Assembly (NCBI GenBank): GCA_031292035.1
Contig: JARLHX010000358.1
Coordinates: 1-52,511 of the forward strand
Length of the DNA: 52,511 bases
Direction of reading: 5' to 3'
DNA from: Negativicutes bacterium
Lineage (GTDB): Bacteria; Bacillota_C; Negativicutes; Sporomusales_B; JARLHX01
Shown here: in pieces, positions 33,614 to 41,852 of the stretch
Layout of the letters: every line of letters starts with the position of its first letter
How positions within the stretch are numbered: position 1 is the stretch's first letter
Notes under the pieces: generated by a model
The model's database searches: none
Told to the model about the DNA's origin: nothing
The model's input: only the letters and a program-made list of their open reading frames with translations
Position numbers and translations under genes: made by a program

Positions 33614-34186
33614 TCAAACAGAATCGGTGCGGCAAGCTTCGGTTTTTTCGGCTACCAAGGTGACTGCTCCGGCGGCGGCGGTGGTTGTCGCCGTGCTGCC
33701 TGCCGGCACCTGGGGATTGGTGAGGGCGATGTTGGTGGCCCTTAGGGTGTAAACATGAAATTGGTTGCGGCAGATGGTGGGGATAAAATCAAAATAGAGC
33801 AGAGAAGCAATCTGAAATGACGATGTGGCTGTTGTAAACTGGATGGTCTGGACCAAGGGGAAACCTTTTTGCTCTATGGTCTGATTGACGCGGTAGATGA
33901 CGATTCCGTTGCGCAGCAGTTCAAAGGTTACGTCGGCGAATCCCGGAGCATTCAGGGTCGTAGCTGCCGCCGGCGTGAAGGTGGCGCTCCAGTTGACCAC
34001 CGCGCTCAGCAGCACCCCATCCCGGTCGTGATCTGTCCTGACGTTGACCAAGGCCAGGTTTACCGCACCGCCGCTTGGTAGGTTGGTGGGAAAGGGAGAG
34101 GCCAGCGGGGCGACGATTGGCGGCAGCGGCAACACCGGGTTAATTTCGCTAAAGAAGATGCGTTCGATCTCGCCGAACTTTACCAT
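33614..34186 (-). CDS. Probable spore-surface (exosporium-like) beta protein
   Basis: The 190-aa protein lacks a signal peptide and is beta-rich, with Val/Thr-rich strands (GAVNLALVNVRTDHDRDGVLLSAVVNWSATF, FADVTFELLRNGIVIYRVNQTIEQKGFPLVQTIQFTTATSSFQIASLLYFDFIP, HVYTLRATNIAL). The layout recalls exosporium protein C (ExsC)-like beta-sandwich proteins, which are made in the mother cell without secretion. GGAGGAG lies seven bases before the ATG at 34186. A sigma-K-like promoter lies upstream on the same strand. The assignment is inference; a phage-tail or other structural beta protein remains possible. Confidence 0.7.
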   Translation of the reverse strand: MVKFGEIERIFFSEINPVLPLPPIVAPLASPFPTNLPSGGAVNLALVNVRTDHDRDGVLLSAVVNWSATFTPAAATTLNAPGFADVTFELLRNGIVIYRVNQTIEQKGFPLVQTIQFTTATSSFQIASLLYFDFIPTICRNQFHVYTLRATNIALTNPQVPAGSTATTTAAAGAVTLVAEKTEACRTDSV

Positions 34187-34215
34187 CAAAACTCTCCTCC
34201 TAATGCATTGTGTTA

Positions 34216-34243
34216 AATCATATGATATTGAGGCGGCAAGGGT
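34216..34243 (-). promoter_or_regulatory. Candidate sigma-K promoter of the exosporium-like gene
   Basis: On the minus strand ACC, 16 bp, then CATATGATT matches mACm-N16-CATAnnnTA at all but the last base. It lies about 30 bp before the start at 34186 and has the same spacing as the promoter of the convergent coat-like gene. Confidence 0.5.
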
Positions 34244-34321
34244 GCGGCGGCAGGAGAAAGTATGGTGGACGGTTGGCACTTGTTGCAACTTGGCGTCAGA
34301 CAATTATTTTTTGGGAAATAC

Positions 34322-34350
34322 TTGCGCGCTGGATAACGCTGTGCTATAAT
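34322..34350 (+). promoter_or_regulatory. Sigma-A promoter of the pheA T-box transcript
   Basis: TTGCGC (34322-34327), a 17-bp spacer and a consensus TATAAT (34345-34350) lie just before the T-box leader. Confidence 0.8.
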
Positions 34351-34380
34351 CACGTCAATAACTTCATATCGCTTCCGAAA

Positions 34381-34653
34381 AACGAGGAAAAGGAAAAGTA
34401 GGCATAGCGTTCTGCTCACAGAGAGCCGGGGATGGTGGGAACCCGGTACAGGGGATATGCTGAAGTTCGCCTTGGAGTTGCATGCTGAAGCCCACGTGGG
34501 TGGTAGGCGTTGCCGGGAACCTTCGCCGTTAAAAGAAGGGGAGTATCGGCCCATTGCCCGTACTCTGTTGAGGTGATCTGCCTGCGGGCGGATAACAAAG
34601 GTGGTACCGCGAGAATCGCTCTCGTCCTTTTCAAGGATGAGGGCTTTTTATTT
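34381..34653 (+). ncRNA. T-box leader, probable tRNA-Phe specificity
   Basis: The leader has the AGTA of the specifier-loop S-turn (34397-34400), an AG bulge and apical GGTGGGAACC region, the T-box proper AGGTGGTACCGCG (34599-34611) and a terminator. In stem I the 3' side reads TATGC-TGAA-GTTC-GCCTT, pairing outside with AAGG and inside with GCATA. This places TTC, a Phe codon, in the specifier position. The RNA should bind uncharged tRNA-Phe and allow read-through when phenylalanine is short. This fits the downstream prephenate dehydratase and DAHP synthase. Confidence 0.92.
34618..34653 (+). terminator. T-box leader terminator
   Basis: GCTCTCGTCCTT pairs with AAGGATGAGGGC and runs into TTTTTATTTT, competing with the T-box antiterminator. 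Confidence 0.88.
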
Positions 34654-34675
34654 TATAAAAACGGAGGAATGAAAA

Positions 34676-35545
34676 ATGACCACTGGTAACATTCAGTCTG
34701 GCAGCAACAAGAAAATCGCCTATCTCGGACCGCGGGGAACCTATAGCGAGGAGATCGCACTGCGATTTTACCGCGGAACAGACGGTCATTTCATTCCGTA
34801 CGCCAGTATCGATGCCGTCATCCGGGCGGTGGAGACGGGCGAGGCCACCGAAGCAATCGTGCCGGTGGAGAACTCCCTGGAGGGATCGGTCAACATCACT
34901 CTGGACACCCTCGCCCATGAAGTCGATTTATTCATCGTGAAGGAAATGGTCCAGCCGATCAGGCACAATCTATTGGTCCAGGACGGTACCAAGCATATCA
35001 ACACTGTGTTGTCTCATGCGCAGGCTCTGGCCCAGTGCCGCGGTTATCTGAGCAGGCAGTATCCCGGCGCCGAACTGGTGCCGGTGGAGAGTACGGCGGC
35101 AGCAGCCTATCAGGCGGCTAGCGGAGCGAAGCACTGTGCGGCGGTGGGCAGTCTGCGGGCAGCTGAAATTTACGGGTTGCAAGTTTTGGCGACCGACATC
35201 CAGGACAGCCCGAACAACGCCACCCGCTTTGTGGTTCTGTCCAAACAGCCGGCTCTTGCTCAGCAGGACAATCGCAAGACTTCATTGGTTTGCCGGATCA
35301 ATGGCGAAAAACCGGGCAGCCTCTACGAGATTTTAGGGGAATTTGCTCAAAGGAATGTCAACCTGACTAAAATCGAATCCCGCCCAGCCCAAACCGGATT
35401 GGGCATGTATATCTTTTTCTTCGATATCGAGGGCAACGGTGAGGATGCCAATGTCCGGGCGGCGGTGGAATCGGTCCGCGAGAAGAGCCTGTGGTTCAAA
35501 GAACTGGGTTCTTATCCGGTCTATATCATGGAAGATTATCGTTAG
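34676..35545 (+). CDS. pheA: Prephenate dehydratase
   Basis: The 289-aa enzyme converts prephenate to phenylpyruvate in phenylalanine synthesis. The catalytic domain shows IAYLGPRGTYSEEIAL, IVPVENSLEGSV and SNNATRF-like NNATRFVVL (Thr-Arg-Phe motif). A C-terminal ACT domain (SLVCRINGEKPGSLYEILGEFAQRNVNLTKIESRP, residues ~205-280) carries GxL and ESRP elements that bind phenylalanine for feedback inhibition. There is no chorismate mutase domain, as usual in Firmicutes. GGAGG lies eight bases upstream. It is the first gene behind the Phe T-box, followed 11 bp later by a DAHP synthase. Confidence 0.96.
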   Translation: MTTGNIQSGSNKKIAYLGPRGTYSEEIALRFYRGTDGHFIPYASIDAVIRAVETGEATEAIVPVENSLEGSVNITLDTLAHEVDLFIVKEMVQPIRHNLLVQDGTKHINTVLSHAQALAQCRGYLSRQYPGAELVPVESTAAAAYQAASGAKHCAAVGSLRAAEIYGLQVLATDIQDSPNNATRFVVLSKQPALAQQDNRKTSLVCRINGEKPGSLYEILGEFAQRNVNLTKIESRPAQTGLGMYIFFFDIEGNGEDANVRAAVESVREKSLWFKELGSYPVYIMEDYR

Positions 35546-35556
35546 GAGGGTGAGTT

Positions 35557-36585
35557 ATGGTTATTGTAATGAAAGCAGGCGCCAGCGACGAGGAGGTACG
35601 CCGGGTGGCTGACCGCATCGAGGCTGCCGGACTGAAAACATCGATTGTTCCAGGGCAGCCCCGTCCCTTGATCGGCGTGATCGGCGACAAACGGATGATC
35701 GCTACTTTGCCGGTGGAAGTGCTGGAGGGGGTCGAAAAGGTGTTGCCGGTGACTGACAGCTACAAGCTGGCCAGCCGGCAGTTTCGCCCGGCGCCCACCG
35801 TGATCGATGTGGGCGGCGTGAAAATCGGCGGCGGGGAATTGGTGGTTATGGCCGGACCGTGTGCGGTCGAGAGCCGGGAACAACTGCTGGAGGCGGCGAC
35901 CATTGCCCGGGATGGCGGGGCGCAGTTCTTGCGCGGCGGGGCCTACAAACCCCGGACTTCCCCCTATTCCTTTCAGGGTTTGGAGCAACAGGGGCTCGAG
36001 TTCCTTGCCGAGGCGCGCGAACTTACCGGCCTGAAAATAATCACCGAAGTCACAGATGTGACCTCGGTGGATGTGGTGGCAGAATATACCGATGTGTTGC
36101 AAGTCGGGGCGCGCAATATGCAGAACTTCCAGCTCCTCAAGGCAGTAGGCCGTGCCGGCAAACCGGTAATGCTCAAACGCGGCATTGCCGCTACCTTGAG
36201 CGAGTGGCTGCATGCCGCCGAATATGTCCTGAATGAAGGCAACTATGATTTGATGCTGTGCGAGCGGGGAATCCGCACCTTTGAAGAATATACCCGCAAT
36301 ACCCTGGACCTGAGCGCGGTGAGTGCGCTGAAACAATTAAGCCACCTACCGGTCATTGTCGATCCCAGTCATGGGACCGGCCGGTGGCGGCTGGTCAAGC
36401 CAATGTCGTTGGCTGCGGTGGCAGCCGGGGCGGACGGACTGATCATCGAGATGCACCCCAACCCCGCGGTGGCGCTATCTGACGGCCCGCAGTCGCTCGA
36501 TCCGGGCAACTTCCGGGATGTGATGAAGGCGGTGAGAGGGCTGGCGGCGTACATCCGTTCAACGAATGACGTAGTGAATGCGTAG
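35557..36585 (+). CDS. aroF: 3-Deoxy-7-phosphoheptulonate (DAHP) synthase
   Basis: The 342-aa enzyme condenses phosphoenolpyruvate and erythrose 4-phosphate at the entry to the shikimate pathway. Residues 1-70 form the ferredoxin-like regulatory domain seen in the AroA type I-beta enzymes of Thermotoga and many Firmicutes ([26 protein letters not shown]). The TIM-barrel follows, with [25 protein letters not shown], and [10 protein letters not shown]. It lies 11 bp after pheA under the same Phe T-box, so phenylalanine shortage raises both the first and the branch enzyme. Its last 27 bp overlap the end of the convergent HD-GYP gene. Confidence 0.95.
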   Translation: MVIVMKAGASDEEVRRVADRIEAAGLKTSIVPGQPRPLIGVIGDKRMIATLPVEVLEGVEKVLPVTDSYKLASRQFRPAPTVIDVGGVKIGGGELVVMAGPCAVESREQLLEAATIARDGGAQFLRGGAYKPRTSPYSFQGLEQQGLEFLAEARELTGLKIITEVTDVTSVDVVAEYTDVLQVGARNMQNFQLLKAVGRAGKPVMLKRGIAATLSEWLHAAEYVLNEGNYDLMLCERGIRTFEEYTRNTLDLSAVSALKQLSHLPVIVDPSHGTGRWRLVKPMSLAAVAAGADGLIIEMHPNPAVALSDGPQSLDPGNFRDVMKAVRGLAAYIRSTNDVVNA

Positions 36586-37629
36586 ATCGGGATGGTCGCT
36601 AAGGTCCAAAACAGTGCCATCTGTCAGTTGAACGATCGACCGCGAGGGCTGGACGGTATTAAGAAAGGCAACCCTTCCTTGGCGGCCGTCGGTCAATGCG
36701 ACGATATTGCCTGACAGACAGTTGAGCATCCGGTTGATGAACATCAGGCAAATTTCCACATCCAGGCGATATTTCAAGGTATCAAGCTGTTCCAGTCCGT
36801 TGTAGGGGCTGGAGGTAATTTCCGGCTCACGATTTACCGTCAGGGCTTCGTCATACTGATCGGCGATGGCGACGATTTTGGCATAAGGATGAATTTTATC
36901 GGCCGTCAGTCTATAGGGGTAGCCGCCGCCGTCATTCCGCTCGTGGTGCTGGACAATTGTTGATTTGATGCTTTCAGACAGATCAGGCAGATCGCGCACC
37001 ATCTCGTAGCCGTAGGCGGAGTGCCGCTTATAGTGCTCATAGTCTGCCGCCGGCAACTTATTCGGCTGGTTGAGCAGCGCGACCGGCAGTTGGGCTTTAC
37101 CGACATCGTGCAGCAGTCCGGCCAGGGAAACGGCGTTGACTACAGGCTGGGGATAGTCAAGCCAGGTGGCGATCAGGGCGGCGATCACACCGACATTGAC
37201 GCTGTGCTGAAAGGTGCAGTCGTCAGATGCAGGCAGGTCATACAGCCGGTCAATGACATTTCCGACAGAGCGGACATTTTCACTGATTTCTCCGGCAGTC
37301 GCCGAGAAGGTATCCAGCGGCACTTCCTGGGTGGCCCTGATATTTTCGAAAGCTTGTTGCACAACTGTGACCGATTTATTGTAGGTATTGACAAATTGCT
37401 GCACTTTGGGGTCGAGGATAGGGTTGACGTTAACCTCAGACAGGATATGAACGGCGTCGATATGCCACTTTTTCAGTTTGGTGATGGTGTAGCTGCTGAG
37501 AACCGCACCGGCGCCCACTAATACTTTGCCGTCGTCGCAATAAACATCCCGGGCGACTTCCATGCCCGGAACCAAATGGTTCACCGCAATTTGTGCATTT
37601 TTAGCAGAAGAATCCTGGGGTTTTTCCAT
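36559..37629 (-). CDS. HD-GYP domain protein (c-di-GMP phosphodiesterase family)
   Basis: The 356-aa protein starts with a DUF3391-like segment ([16 protein letters not shown]). The HD-GYP domain has [36 protein letters not shown] and [39 protein letters not shown] helices, keeping the full GYP signature. It should hydrolyse c-di-GMP, in contrast to the GYQ variant at 29258. A C-terminal ~70-residue tail ([20 protein letters not shown]) matches that of the other protein, so the two are paralogues. AAAGGAG precedes the ATG. Its 3' end overlaps the DAHP synthase gene by 27 bp. Confidence 0.9.
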   Translation of the reverse strand: MEKPQDSSAKNAQIAVNHLVPGMEVARDVYCDDGKVLVGAGAVLSSYTITKLKKWHIDAVHILSEVNVNPILDPKVQQFVNTYNKSVTVVQQAFENIRATQEVPLDTFSATAGEISENVRSVGNVIDRLYDLPASDDCTFQHSVNVGVIAALIATWLDYPQPVVNAVSLAGLLHDVGKAQLPVALLNQPNKLPAADYEHYKRHSAYGYEMVRDLPDLSESIKSTIVQHHERNDGGGYPYRLTADKIHPYAKIVAIADQYDEALTVNREPEITSSPYNGLEQLDTLKYRLDVEICLMFINRMLNCLSGNIVALTDGRQGRVAFLNTVQPSRSIVQLTDGTVLDLSDHPDLRIHYVIR

Positions 37630-37776
37630 GGTGCAACTCCTTTAGTATGGAACCATTTGACATGATAAAATTATACATACAGGCAGACAAATCCTGCAAC
37701 TAATTGTTAATTATTGGGGGAATAGGCTGTTTTATTAACGGAAACAGCAAAAGCAAAGGCGAATCTTATTTTCTGG

Positions 37777-37856
37777 CAGCGAAAATTTCGCTGAAGAAGG
37801 ATTTGCGGCTCATAAAAAAGAATTTTCTGGGTAAGGCTAATATTTAGCGAAAATTT
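37777..37856. repeat. Palindrome and half-site repeat AGCGAAAATTT
   Basis: CAGCGAAAATTTCGCTG (37777-37793) is an inverted repeat with 8-bp arms around one base. The half AGCGAAAATTT recurs at 37846-37856, 20 bp before the TM1266-like gene. It could be an operator; no regulator is known for it. Confidence 0.4.
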
Positions 37857-37875
37857 TTGTGAGGTGATTGGCGGT

Positions 37876-38136
37876 ATGTCTGAATGTTCGACAATTGTGG
37901 CCATCCTCCAGGAACGGCGCGTGGAAACCGCGTCAAAAGTGCAAGACGTTCTTACCGAATACGGTTGCTACATCCGCGTCCGCCTCGGTCTGCACGACGC
38001 CGCGATGGATTCCTGCAGCAATACGGGCCTGATTCTGCTGCAGTGCTGCGGTGAAAAGGGGACAATCGAGGAGATGCAGCAAAAACTGCAGGCGATCACC
38101 AATGTCAAAGTAAAGATCATGTCTTTGGAATTTTAA
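37876..38136 (+). CDS. TM1266-like (iron-only hydrogenase system regulator type) small protein
   Basis: The 86-aa protein has an ACT/ferredoxin-like beta-alpha pattern (STIVAILQERRVETASKVQDVLTEYGCYIRVRLGLHD, TGLILLQCCGEKGTIEEMQQKLQAITNVKVKIMSLEF). This matches the small TM1266-type family often linked to FeFe-hydrogenase genes. It also carries several Cys residues (positions 4, 31, 47, 57 and 58) that are not usual in the family. No hydrogenase gene is in the window. The ATG at 37876 is chosen because GAGGTGAT lies seven bases upstream; the GTG at 37864 falls inside that site. Confidence 0.65.
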   Translation: MSECSTIVAILQERRVETASKVQDVLTEYGCYIRVRLGLHDAAMDSCSNTGLILLQCCGEKGTIEEMQQKLQAITNVKVKIMSLEF

Positions 38137-38137
38137 C

Positions 38138-38163
38138 GATAAGCGCGGGCGACCGCGCTTATC
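38138..38163 (+). terminator. Hairpin after the TM1266-like gene
   Basis: GATAAGCGCGG pairs perfectly with CCGCGCTTATC around GCGA. No T run follows, so it may be a weak terminator or an RNA-stabilising hairpin. Confidence 0.55.
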
Positions 38164-38251
38164 CTCTGACTGGAAATAGGAGAAAAAAATAAAGGACAGA
38201 TCCTGCAGCTTGGAGAAAATAGGGAAGATATATTTCGAGGAGGTTTGAATC

Positions 38252-39325
38252 ATGGCAGCAAAAGTGTACTTATTGCGTCTGGCGGACGGCTCGGGGGCAG
38301 CCGAACAGGCGCTGGGAATGAAACGGCTTTATGAAGCGGCCGGCGCGGCGGCGACAGTAGCCGCCAAGGATTTTGTGGCTATTAAACTGCATGTCGGCGA
38401 AAGAAAAAATATCACCCATGTGAAGCCAGAGATTATCCGGGAACTGGTGGAGAAGGTCAAAAGCCAAGGCGGGGCTCCTTTTCTGACCGAAACGTCGACA
38501 TTGTACAAAGGGGAACGGGAAAATGCGGTCAAGCACCTCATGCACGCCCATCGCCACGGCTTTGGTATTGAGAACGTCGGCGCGCCTTTCATTATGGCCG
38601 ACGGTCTGACTGGCAACACCGAACACGAGGTTGCTGTCGGGGGCGAGCTTCACGAAACCGTCAAGGTGGCGCGGGAAATTCTGAGCGCCGACGCCCTGTT
38701 GGTTGTTTCTCATGCTACCGGTCATGTGGCCGCTGGCCTCGGGGCCTGCATCAAGAATCTTGGCATGGGACTGGCCAGCCGGATGGGAAAAATGCGGCAA
38801 CATTCGGCGATGATGCCAGAGGTGAGTAACGATAAATGCACCTATTGCCAAAAATGCATCAAGTGGTGTCCCCAGGACGCCATTGTGGAAAAGGGCGGCA
38901 AGGCGTACATTATCAGCGAAAAATGCATCGGTTGCGGCGAATGCCTGGCTATGTGCCGGTTTGACGCCGTGAAATATGACTGGGGCGCGGAGTCGGGGTT
39001 CATGCAGCGCAGTATGGCCGAGCATGCCTACGGCGTGGTCAAGGAAAAGCCGGGCAAGTGTTTCTATTTCAACGTCCTGGTCGATATGACCAAGGATTGT
39101 GACTGTTTTGACACCGTGCAGAAGAAAATGATTCCCGATCTCGGGATACTGGCTTCCGCCGACCCGGTGGCCATCGACAAGGCAACACTGGACCTGACGG
39201 CCGCGGCCCACGGCAAGACGCTGGCCGAGATGTCCTACACCCGGCATGACGCCATGGTCCAAGTCGGACATGCCGCTAAAATTGGCATGGGCTCTTTAGA
39301 ATACGAATTAATCGAAGTAAAATGA
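38252..39325 (+). CDS. DUF362 iron-sulphur protein
   Basis: The 357-aa protein combines a DUF362 domain (KDFVAIKLHVGERKNITHVKPEIIRELVEKVKSQGGAPFLTET) with two [4Fe-4S] ferredoxin motifs around residues 196-235 (CTYCQKCIKWCP and CIGCGECLAMC). The C-terminal half (DLGILASADPVAIDKATLDL) is also typical. Such proteins are predicted electron-transfer components of anaerobes with no settled reaction. GGAGG precedes the ATG. It is followed 10 bp later by a YbaK-type gene. Confidence 0.9.
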   Translation: MAAKVYLLRLADGSGAAEQALGMKRLYEAAGAAATVAAKDFVAIKLHVGERKNITHVKPEIIRELVEKVKSQGGAPFLTETSTLYKGERENAVKHLMHAHRHGFGIENVGAPFIMADGLTGNTEHEVAVGGELHETVKVAREILSADALLVVSHATGHVAAGLGACIKNLGMGLASRMGKMRQHSAMMPEVSNDKCTYCQKCIKWCPQDAIVEKGGKAYIISEKCIGCGECLAMCRFDAVKYDWGAESGFMQRSMAEHAYGVVKEKPGKCFYFNVLVDMTKDCDCFDTVQKKMIPDLGILASADPVAIDKATLDLTAAAHGKTLAEMSYTRHDAMVQVGHAAKIGMGSLEYELIEVK

Positions 39326-39335
39326 GGTCTATACA

Positions 39336-39806
39336 GTGAAGACGAATGCCGCCCGTATTCTGGACGGGCTGGGGATAAACTACGAACTTTGCGAATATGA
39401 GGTCGATGAAAGCGACCTGAGCGCCGAGAATGTCGCCGCCAAAATCGGCATGCCGCCCGGGCAGGTTTTCAAGACCCTGGTGGCTCGCGGCGATAAAACC
39501 GGGATTTTGCTGGCGTGCATTCCCGGCTCGGCCGAACTGGACCTCAAAGCCCTGGCGACCGCCAGCGGCAACAAGAAGGTCGAAATGGTGTCCCTCAAGG
39601 AGGTCCTTCCTCTGACCGGCTATATCCGGGGCGGAGTGTCGCCGGTCGGGACAAAAAAACGCTATTCCGTATTCATGGATCAGAGCCTGGTCAGTTGGGC
39701 GACCATCGCCGTCAGTGCGGGGATCCGCGGCTGCCAGCTGATCGTCCAGCCTGCCGACCTGCTCAGGGCGGTGACTGGCCAGACGGCGGCCATCGCCAGA
39801 GGATAG
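39336..39806 (+). CDS. ybaK: Cys-tRNA(Pro)/aminoacyl-tRNA deacylase, YbaK/EbsC type
   Basis: The 156-aa protein has the YbaK fold blocks: KIGMPPGQVFKTLVARGD (the Lys in FKTL is conserved), LACIPGSAELDLKALA, LTGYIRGGVSPVGTKKRYSVFMD and the GIRGCQLIVQPADLLRAV end. It hydrolyses Cys mischarged onto tRNA-Pro during translation quality control. The start is a GTG with GAGGT seven bases upstream, and the gene lies 10 bp after the DUF362 gene. Threonine synthase follows 41 bp later. Confidence 0.92.
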   Translation: MKTNAARILDGLGINYELCEYEVDESDLSAENVAAKIGMPPGQVFKTLVARGDKTGILLACIPGSAELDLKALATASGNKKVEMVSLKEVLPLTGYIRGGVSPVGTKKRYSVFMDQSLVSWATIAVSAGIRGCQLIVQPADLLRAVTGQTAAIARG

Positions 39807-39847
39807 GCCCGGGATGGCGTGAGCAAATGACGAAGGAGACAGAATCT

Positions 39848-41338
39848 ATGTATATCAGTACCAGGGGAAGTCGAGAACGGTTTTCGGCAGCGGCGGCGAT
39901 CAAGACCGGTATTGCCCCAGATGGGGGCTTGCTGGTCCCGGAAGCCATACCGCCGGTTGACAGCGGCTTTTTGGCCGAACTGGTGCCGCTGGATTATCAT
40001 CGCCGGGCTGTCCGGATTTTGCGCCAATTCCTCGAGGATTATAGCCCCCAGGAGATTGAGGATTGTGTCAGGGCCGCTTATCCGGAGACAAAATTTGATG
40101 ACCCCGCTGTGGCGCCGCTGGTGACTTTAAAAGGCGGCCCATGTGTGCTGGAACTGTGGCACGGGCCGACCAGCGCGTTTAAAGATATGGCGCTGCAGCT
40201 ATTGCCGCAGCTACTCTCTTTGGCTCTGGCTAAAACCGGCGAAAAAGCCGAGATCGTTATTTTGGTGGCCACTTCGGGTGACACCGGCAAGGCGGCCCTG
40301 GAAGGATTTCGTGATGTTGACCAGACCCGGATTATCGTCTTTTACCCCCATGAGGGGGTCAGCGCCGTTCAGCGCTTGCAGATGGTGACCCAGGAAGGCG
40401 GCAATGTCGCCGTAATCGCCGTCCGGGGCAACTTTGACGATACCCAGACAGGGGTCAAAAATATCTTTAGTGACAAACCCTTTTCCGGCCGGCTGGAAGA
40501 ACGGGGCTTCAAGCTGTCATCAGCCAATTCGATCAATTGGGGCCGGCTGCTGCCACAGATTGTTTATTATTTCAGTGCTTACGCCGATTTGGTGAAAGGG
40601 GGCCGCTGCCTGCCCGGGCAAGCGGTGAACTTTGTCGTCCCCACCGGCAACTTCGGCAATATCCTGGCGGGGTATTACGCCAAACAGATGGGCCTGCCGA
40701 TCAACCGCCTGATCTGCGCCGCCAATAGCAACAATGTATTAGTTGATTTTTTGCGCACAGGAGTCTACGATCGCCAGCGCAGCTTTTATAAAACTCTGTC
40801 GCCGTCGATGGATATTTTGATTTCCAGCAACCTGGAACGACTGCTGTATCATGTCAGCGGCGATGCGGCCAAAGTAGCTGGCTGGATGCGGCAATTGAGC
40901 GAAACCGGCCGCTATCAGGTCGACCCGGCCTGTCTTGAGGCCATCCAGACCACCTTCTGGTCCGATTGGGCCGATGACGCCCAAACGGTTGACACCATCC
41001 GGGCGGTCTATGAACAGCACCGCTATCTTGTTGATCCCCATACCGCGGTGGCCTGGAACGTGTATGAAAAATACCGCTGCGCCACCAAAGACGAGGCTCC
41101 GGCGGTCATCATTTCCACCGCCAGCCCCTTCAAATTCAATGAAAGTGTTTTTGCCGCCGTCGCTGGCGAAGAAGGGCTGTCCGGCAAGAGCGAGTTTGAG
41201 ATTCTCCGCGAATTGTTCCGGCTGACCGGCTGTCCTGTGCCGCCGGCATTGGCAGGCCTGGAAGGCAAGGCGGCAAAGCACCAGACAGTATGCGACAAAG
41301 AAGAGATGGCTGGCATTGTCGCCGGGATGTTGAGCTGA
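39848..41338 (+). CDS. thrC: Threonine synthase
   Basis: The 496-aa enzyme converts O-phosphohomoserine to threonine. It opens with MYISTRGSRERFSAAAAIKTGIAPDGGLLVPE as long-form ThrC does. The PLP Lys lies in WHGPTSAFKDMALQLLP near residue 110, and SGDTGKAALEG and the phosphate loop PTGNFGNILAGYYAKQMGLP follow. The length fits the yeast/E. coli (class 2) form rather than the ~350-aa form. AAGGAG lies nine bases upstream of the ATG; longer in-frame readings reach back into the ybaK gene. It overlaps the next gene by one base (TGATG). Confidence 0.95.
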   Translation: MYISTRGSRERFSAAAAIKTGIAPDGGLLVPEAIPPVDSGFLAELVPLDYHRRAVRILRQFLEDYSPQEIEDCVRAAYPETKFDDPAVAPLVTLKGGPCVLELWHGPTSAFKDMALQLLPQLLSLALAKTGEKAEIVILVATSGDTGKAALEGFRDVDQTRIIVFYPHEGVSAVQRLQMVTQEGGNVAVIAVRGNFDDTQTGVKNIFSDKPFSGRLEERGFKLSSANSINWGRLLPQIVYYFSAYADLVKGGRCLPGQAVNFVVPTGNFGNILAGYYAKQMGLPINRLICAANSNNVLVDFLRTGVYDRQRSFYKTLSPSMDILISSNLERLLYHVSGDAAKVAGWMRQLSETGRYQVDPACLEAIQTTFWSDWADDAQTVDTIRAVYEQHRYLVDPHTAVAWNVYEKYRCATKDEAPAVIISTASPFKFNESVFAAVAGEEGLSGKSEFEILRELFRLTGCPVPPALAGLEGKAAKHQTVCDKEEMAGIVAGMLS

Positions 41339-41793
41339 TGACCGGAGCGGTGACAATCAGAAGGGCGAGTGACAGTGACGCCGGGGCGATCTTTGCCCTC
41401 TATCGCGAACTGGCCGGCGCTTACGGAGGGACTTCGGAAGACGCGAGCCAAGAGGAAAAACTCTGGCAGGAAGTCGCGGCTGATGCGCGGCAGCATATTC
41501 TGGTTGCCGAACAGGCGGCGGTGGTGGTTGGGACACTGACTTTGATTATCATCCCCAATCTTGGGCATCACGGACAGCCGTGGGCAGCGGTCGAAAATGT
41601 AGTGGTGGACAGCCGCCTTCAGGGGCAGGGAATCGGCAAGGCCCTGATGGCCGAAGCCGGACGGATCGCCAGGGATCATCAATGCTACAAACTGGTACTG
41701 TCCAGCAATCTGATCCGCAAGGATGCCCACGAATTTTATCGCCGGCAAGGCTGGCGCCAGACCCACAGCGGCTTTTCACTGGACTTGGACTGA
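41338..41793 (+). CDS. GNAT family N-acetyltransferase
   Basis: The 151-aa protein has the acetyl-CoA fold. Beta strands VTIRRASDSDAGAIFALYREL lead to VENVVVDSRLQGQGIGKALM (the Q/RxxGxG/A pyrophosphate loop), and HEFYRRQGWRQ comes at the C-terminus. The substrate is unknown. Its ATG overlaps the thrC stop as TGATG, so it is translationally coupled to threonine synthase. A shared terminator follows at 41815. Confidence 0.9.
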   Translation: MTGAVTIRRASDSDAGAIFALYRELAGAYGGTSEDASQEEKLWQEVAADARQHILVAEQAAVVVGTLTLIIIPNLGHHGQPWAAVENVVVDSRLQGQGIGKALMAEAGRIARDHQCYKLVLSSNLIRKDAHEFYRRQGWRQTHSGFSLDLD

Positions 41794-41814
41794 TTTTTTG
41801 CCGCAATCAAAAAC

Positions 41815-41847
41815 AAGGAGCAGCACCCTGCCGGGTCTGCTCCTTTC
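41815..41847. terminator. Bidirectional terminator between GNAT and 3D-domain genes
   Basis: AAGGAGCAG-C-ACCC pairs with GGGT-C-TGCTCCTT around TGCC, flanked by A-rich sequence on the left and TTTC on the right. The genes on both sides converge on it. Confidence 0.75.
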
Positions 41848-41852
41848 GTATT

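Noticed and set aside
38270..39271. Open frame of 333 codons on the minus strand
   Set aside because: It mirrors the DUF362 iron-sulphur gene, whose two ferredoxin motifs are on the plus strand. GC-rich third positions explain the open antisense frame.
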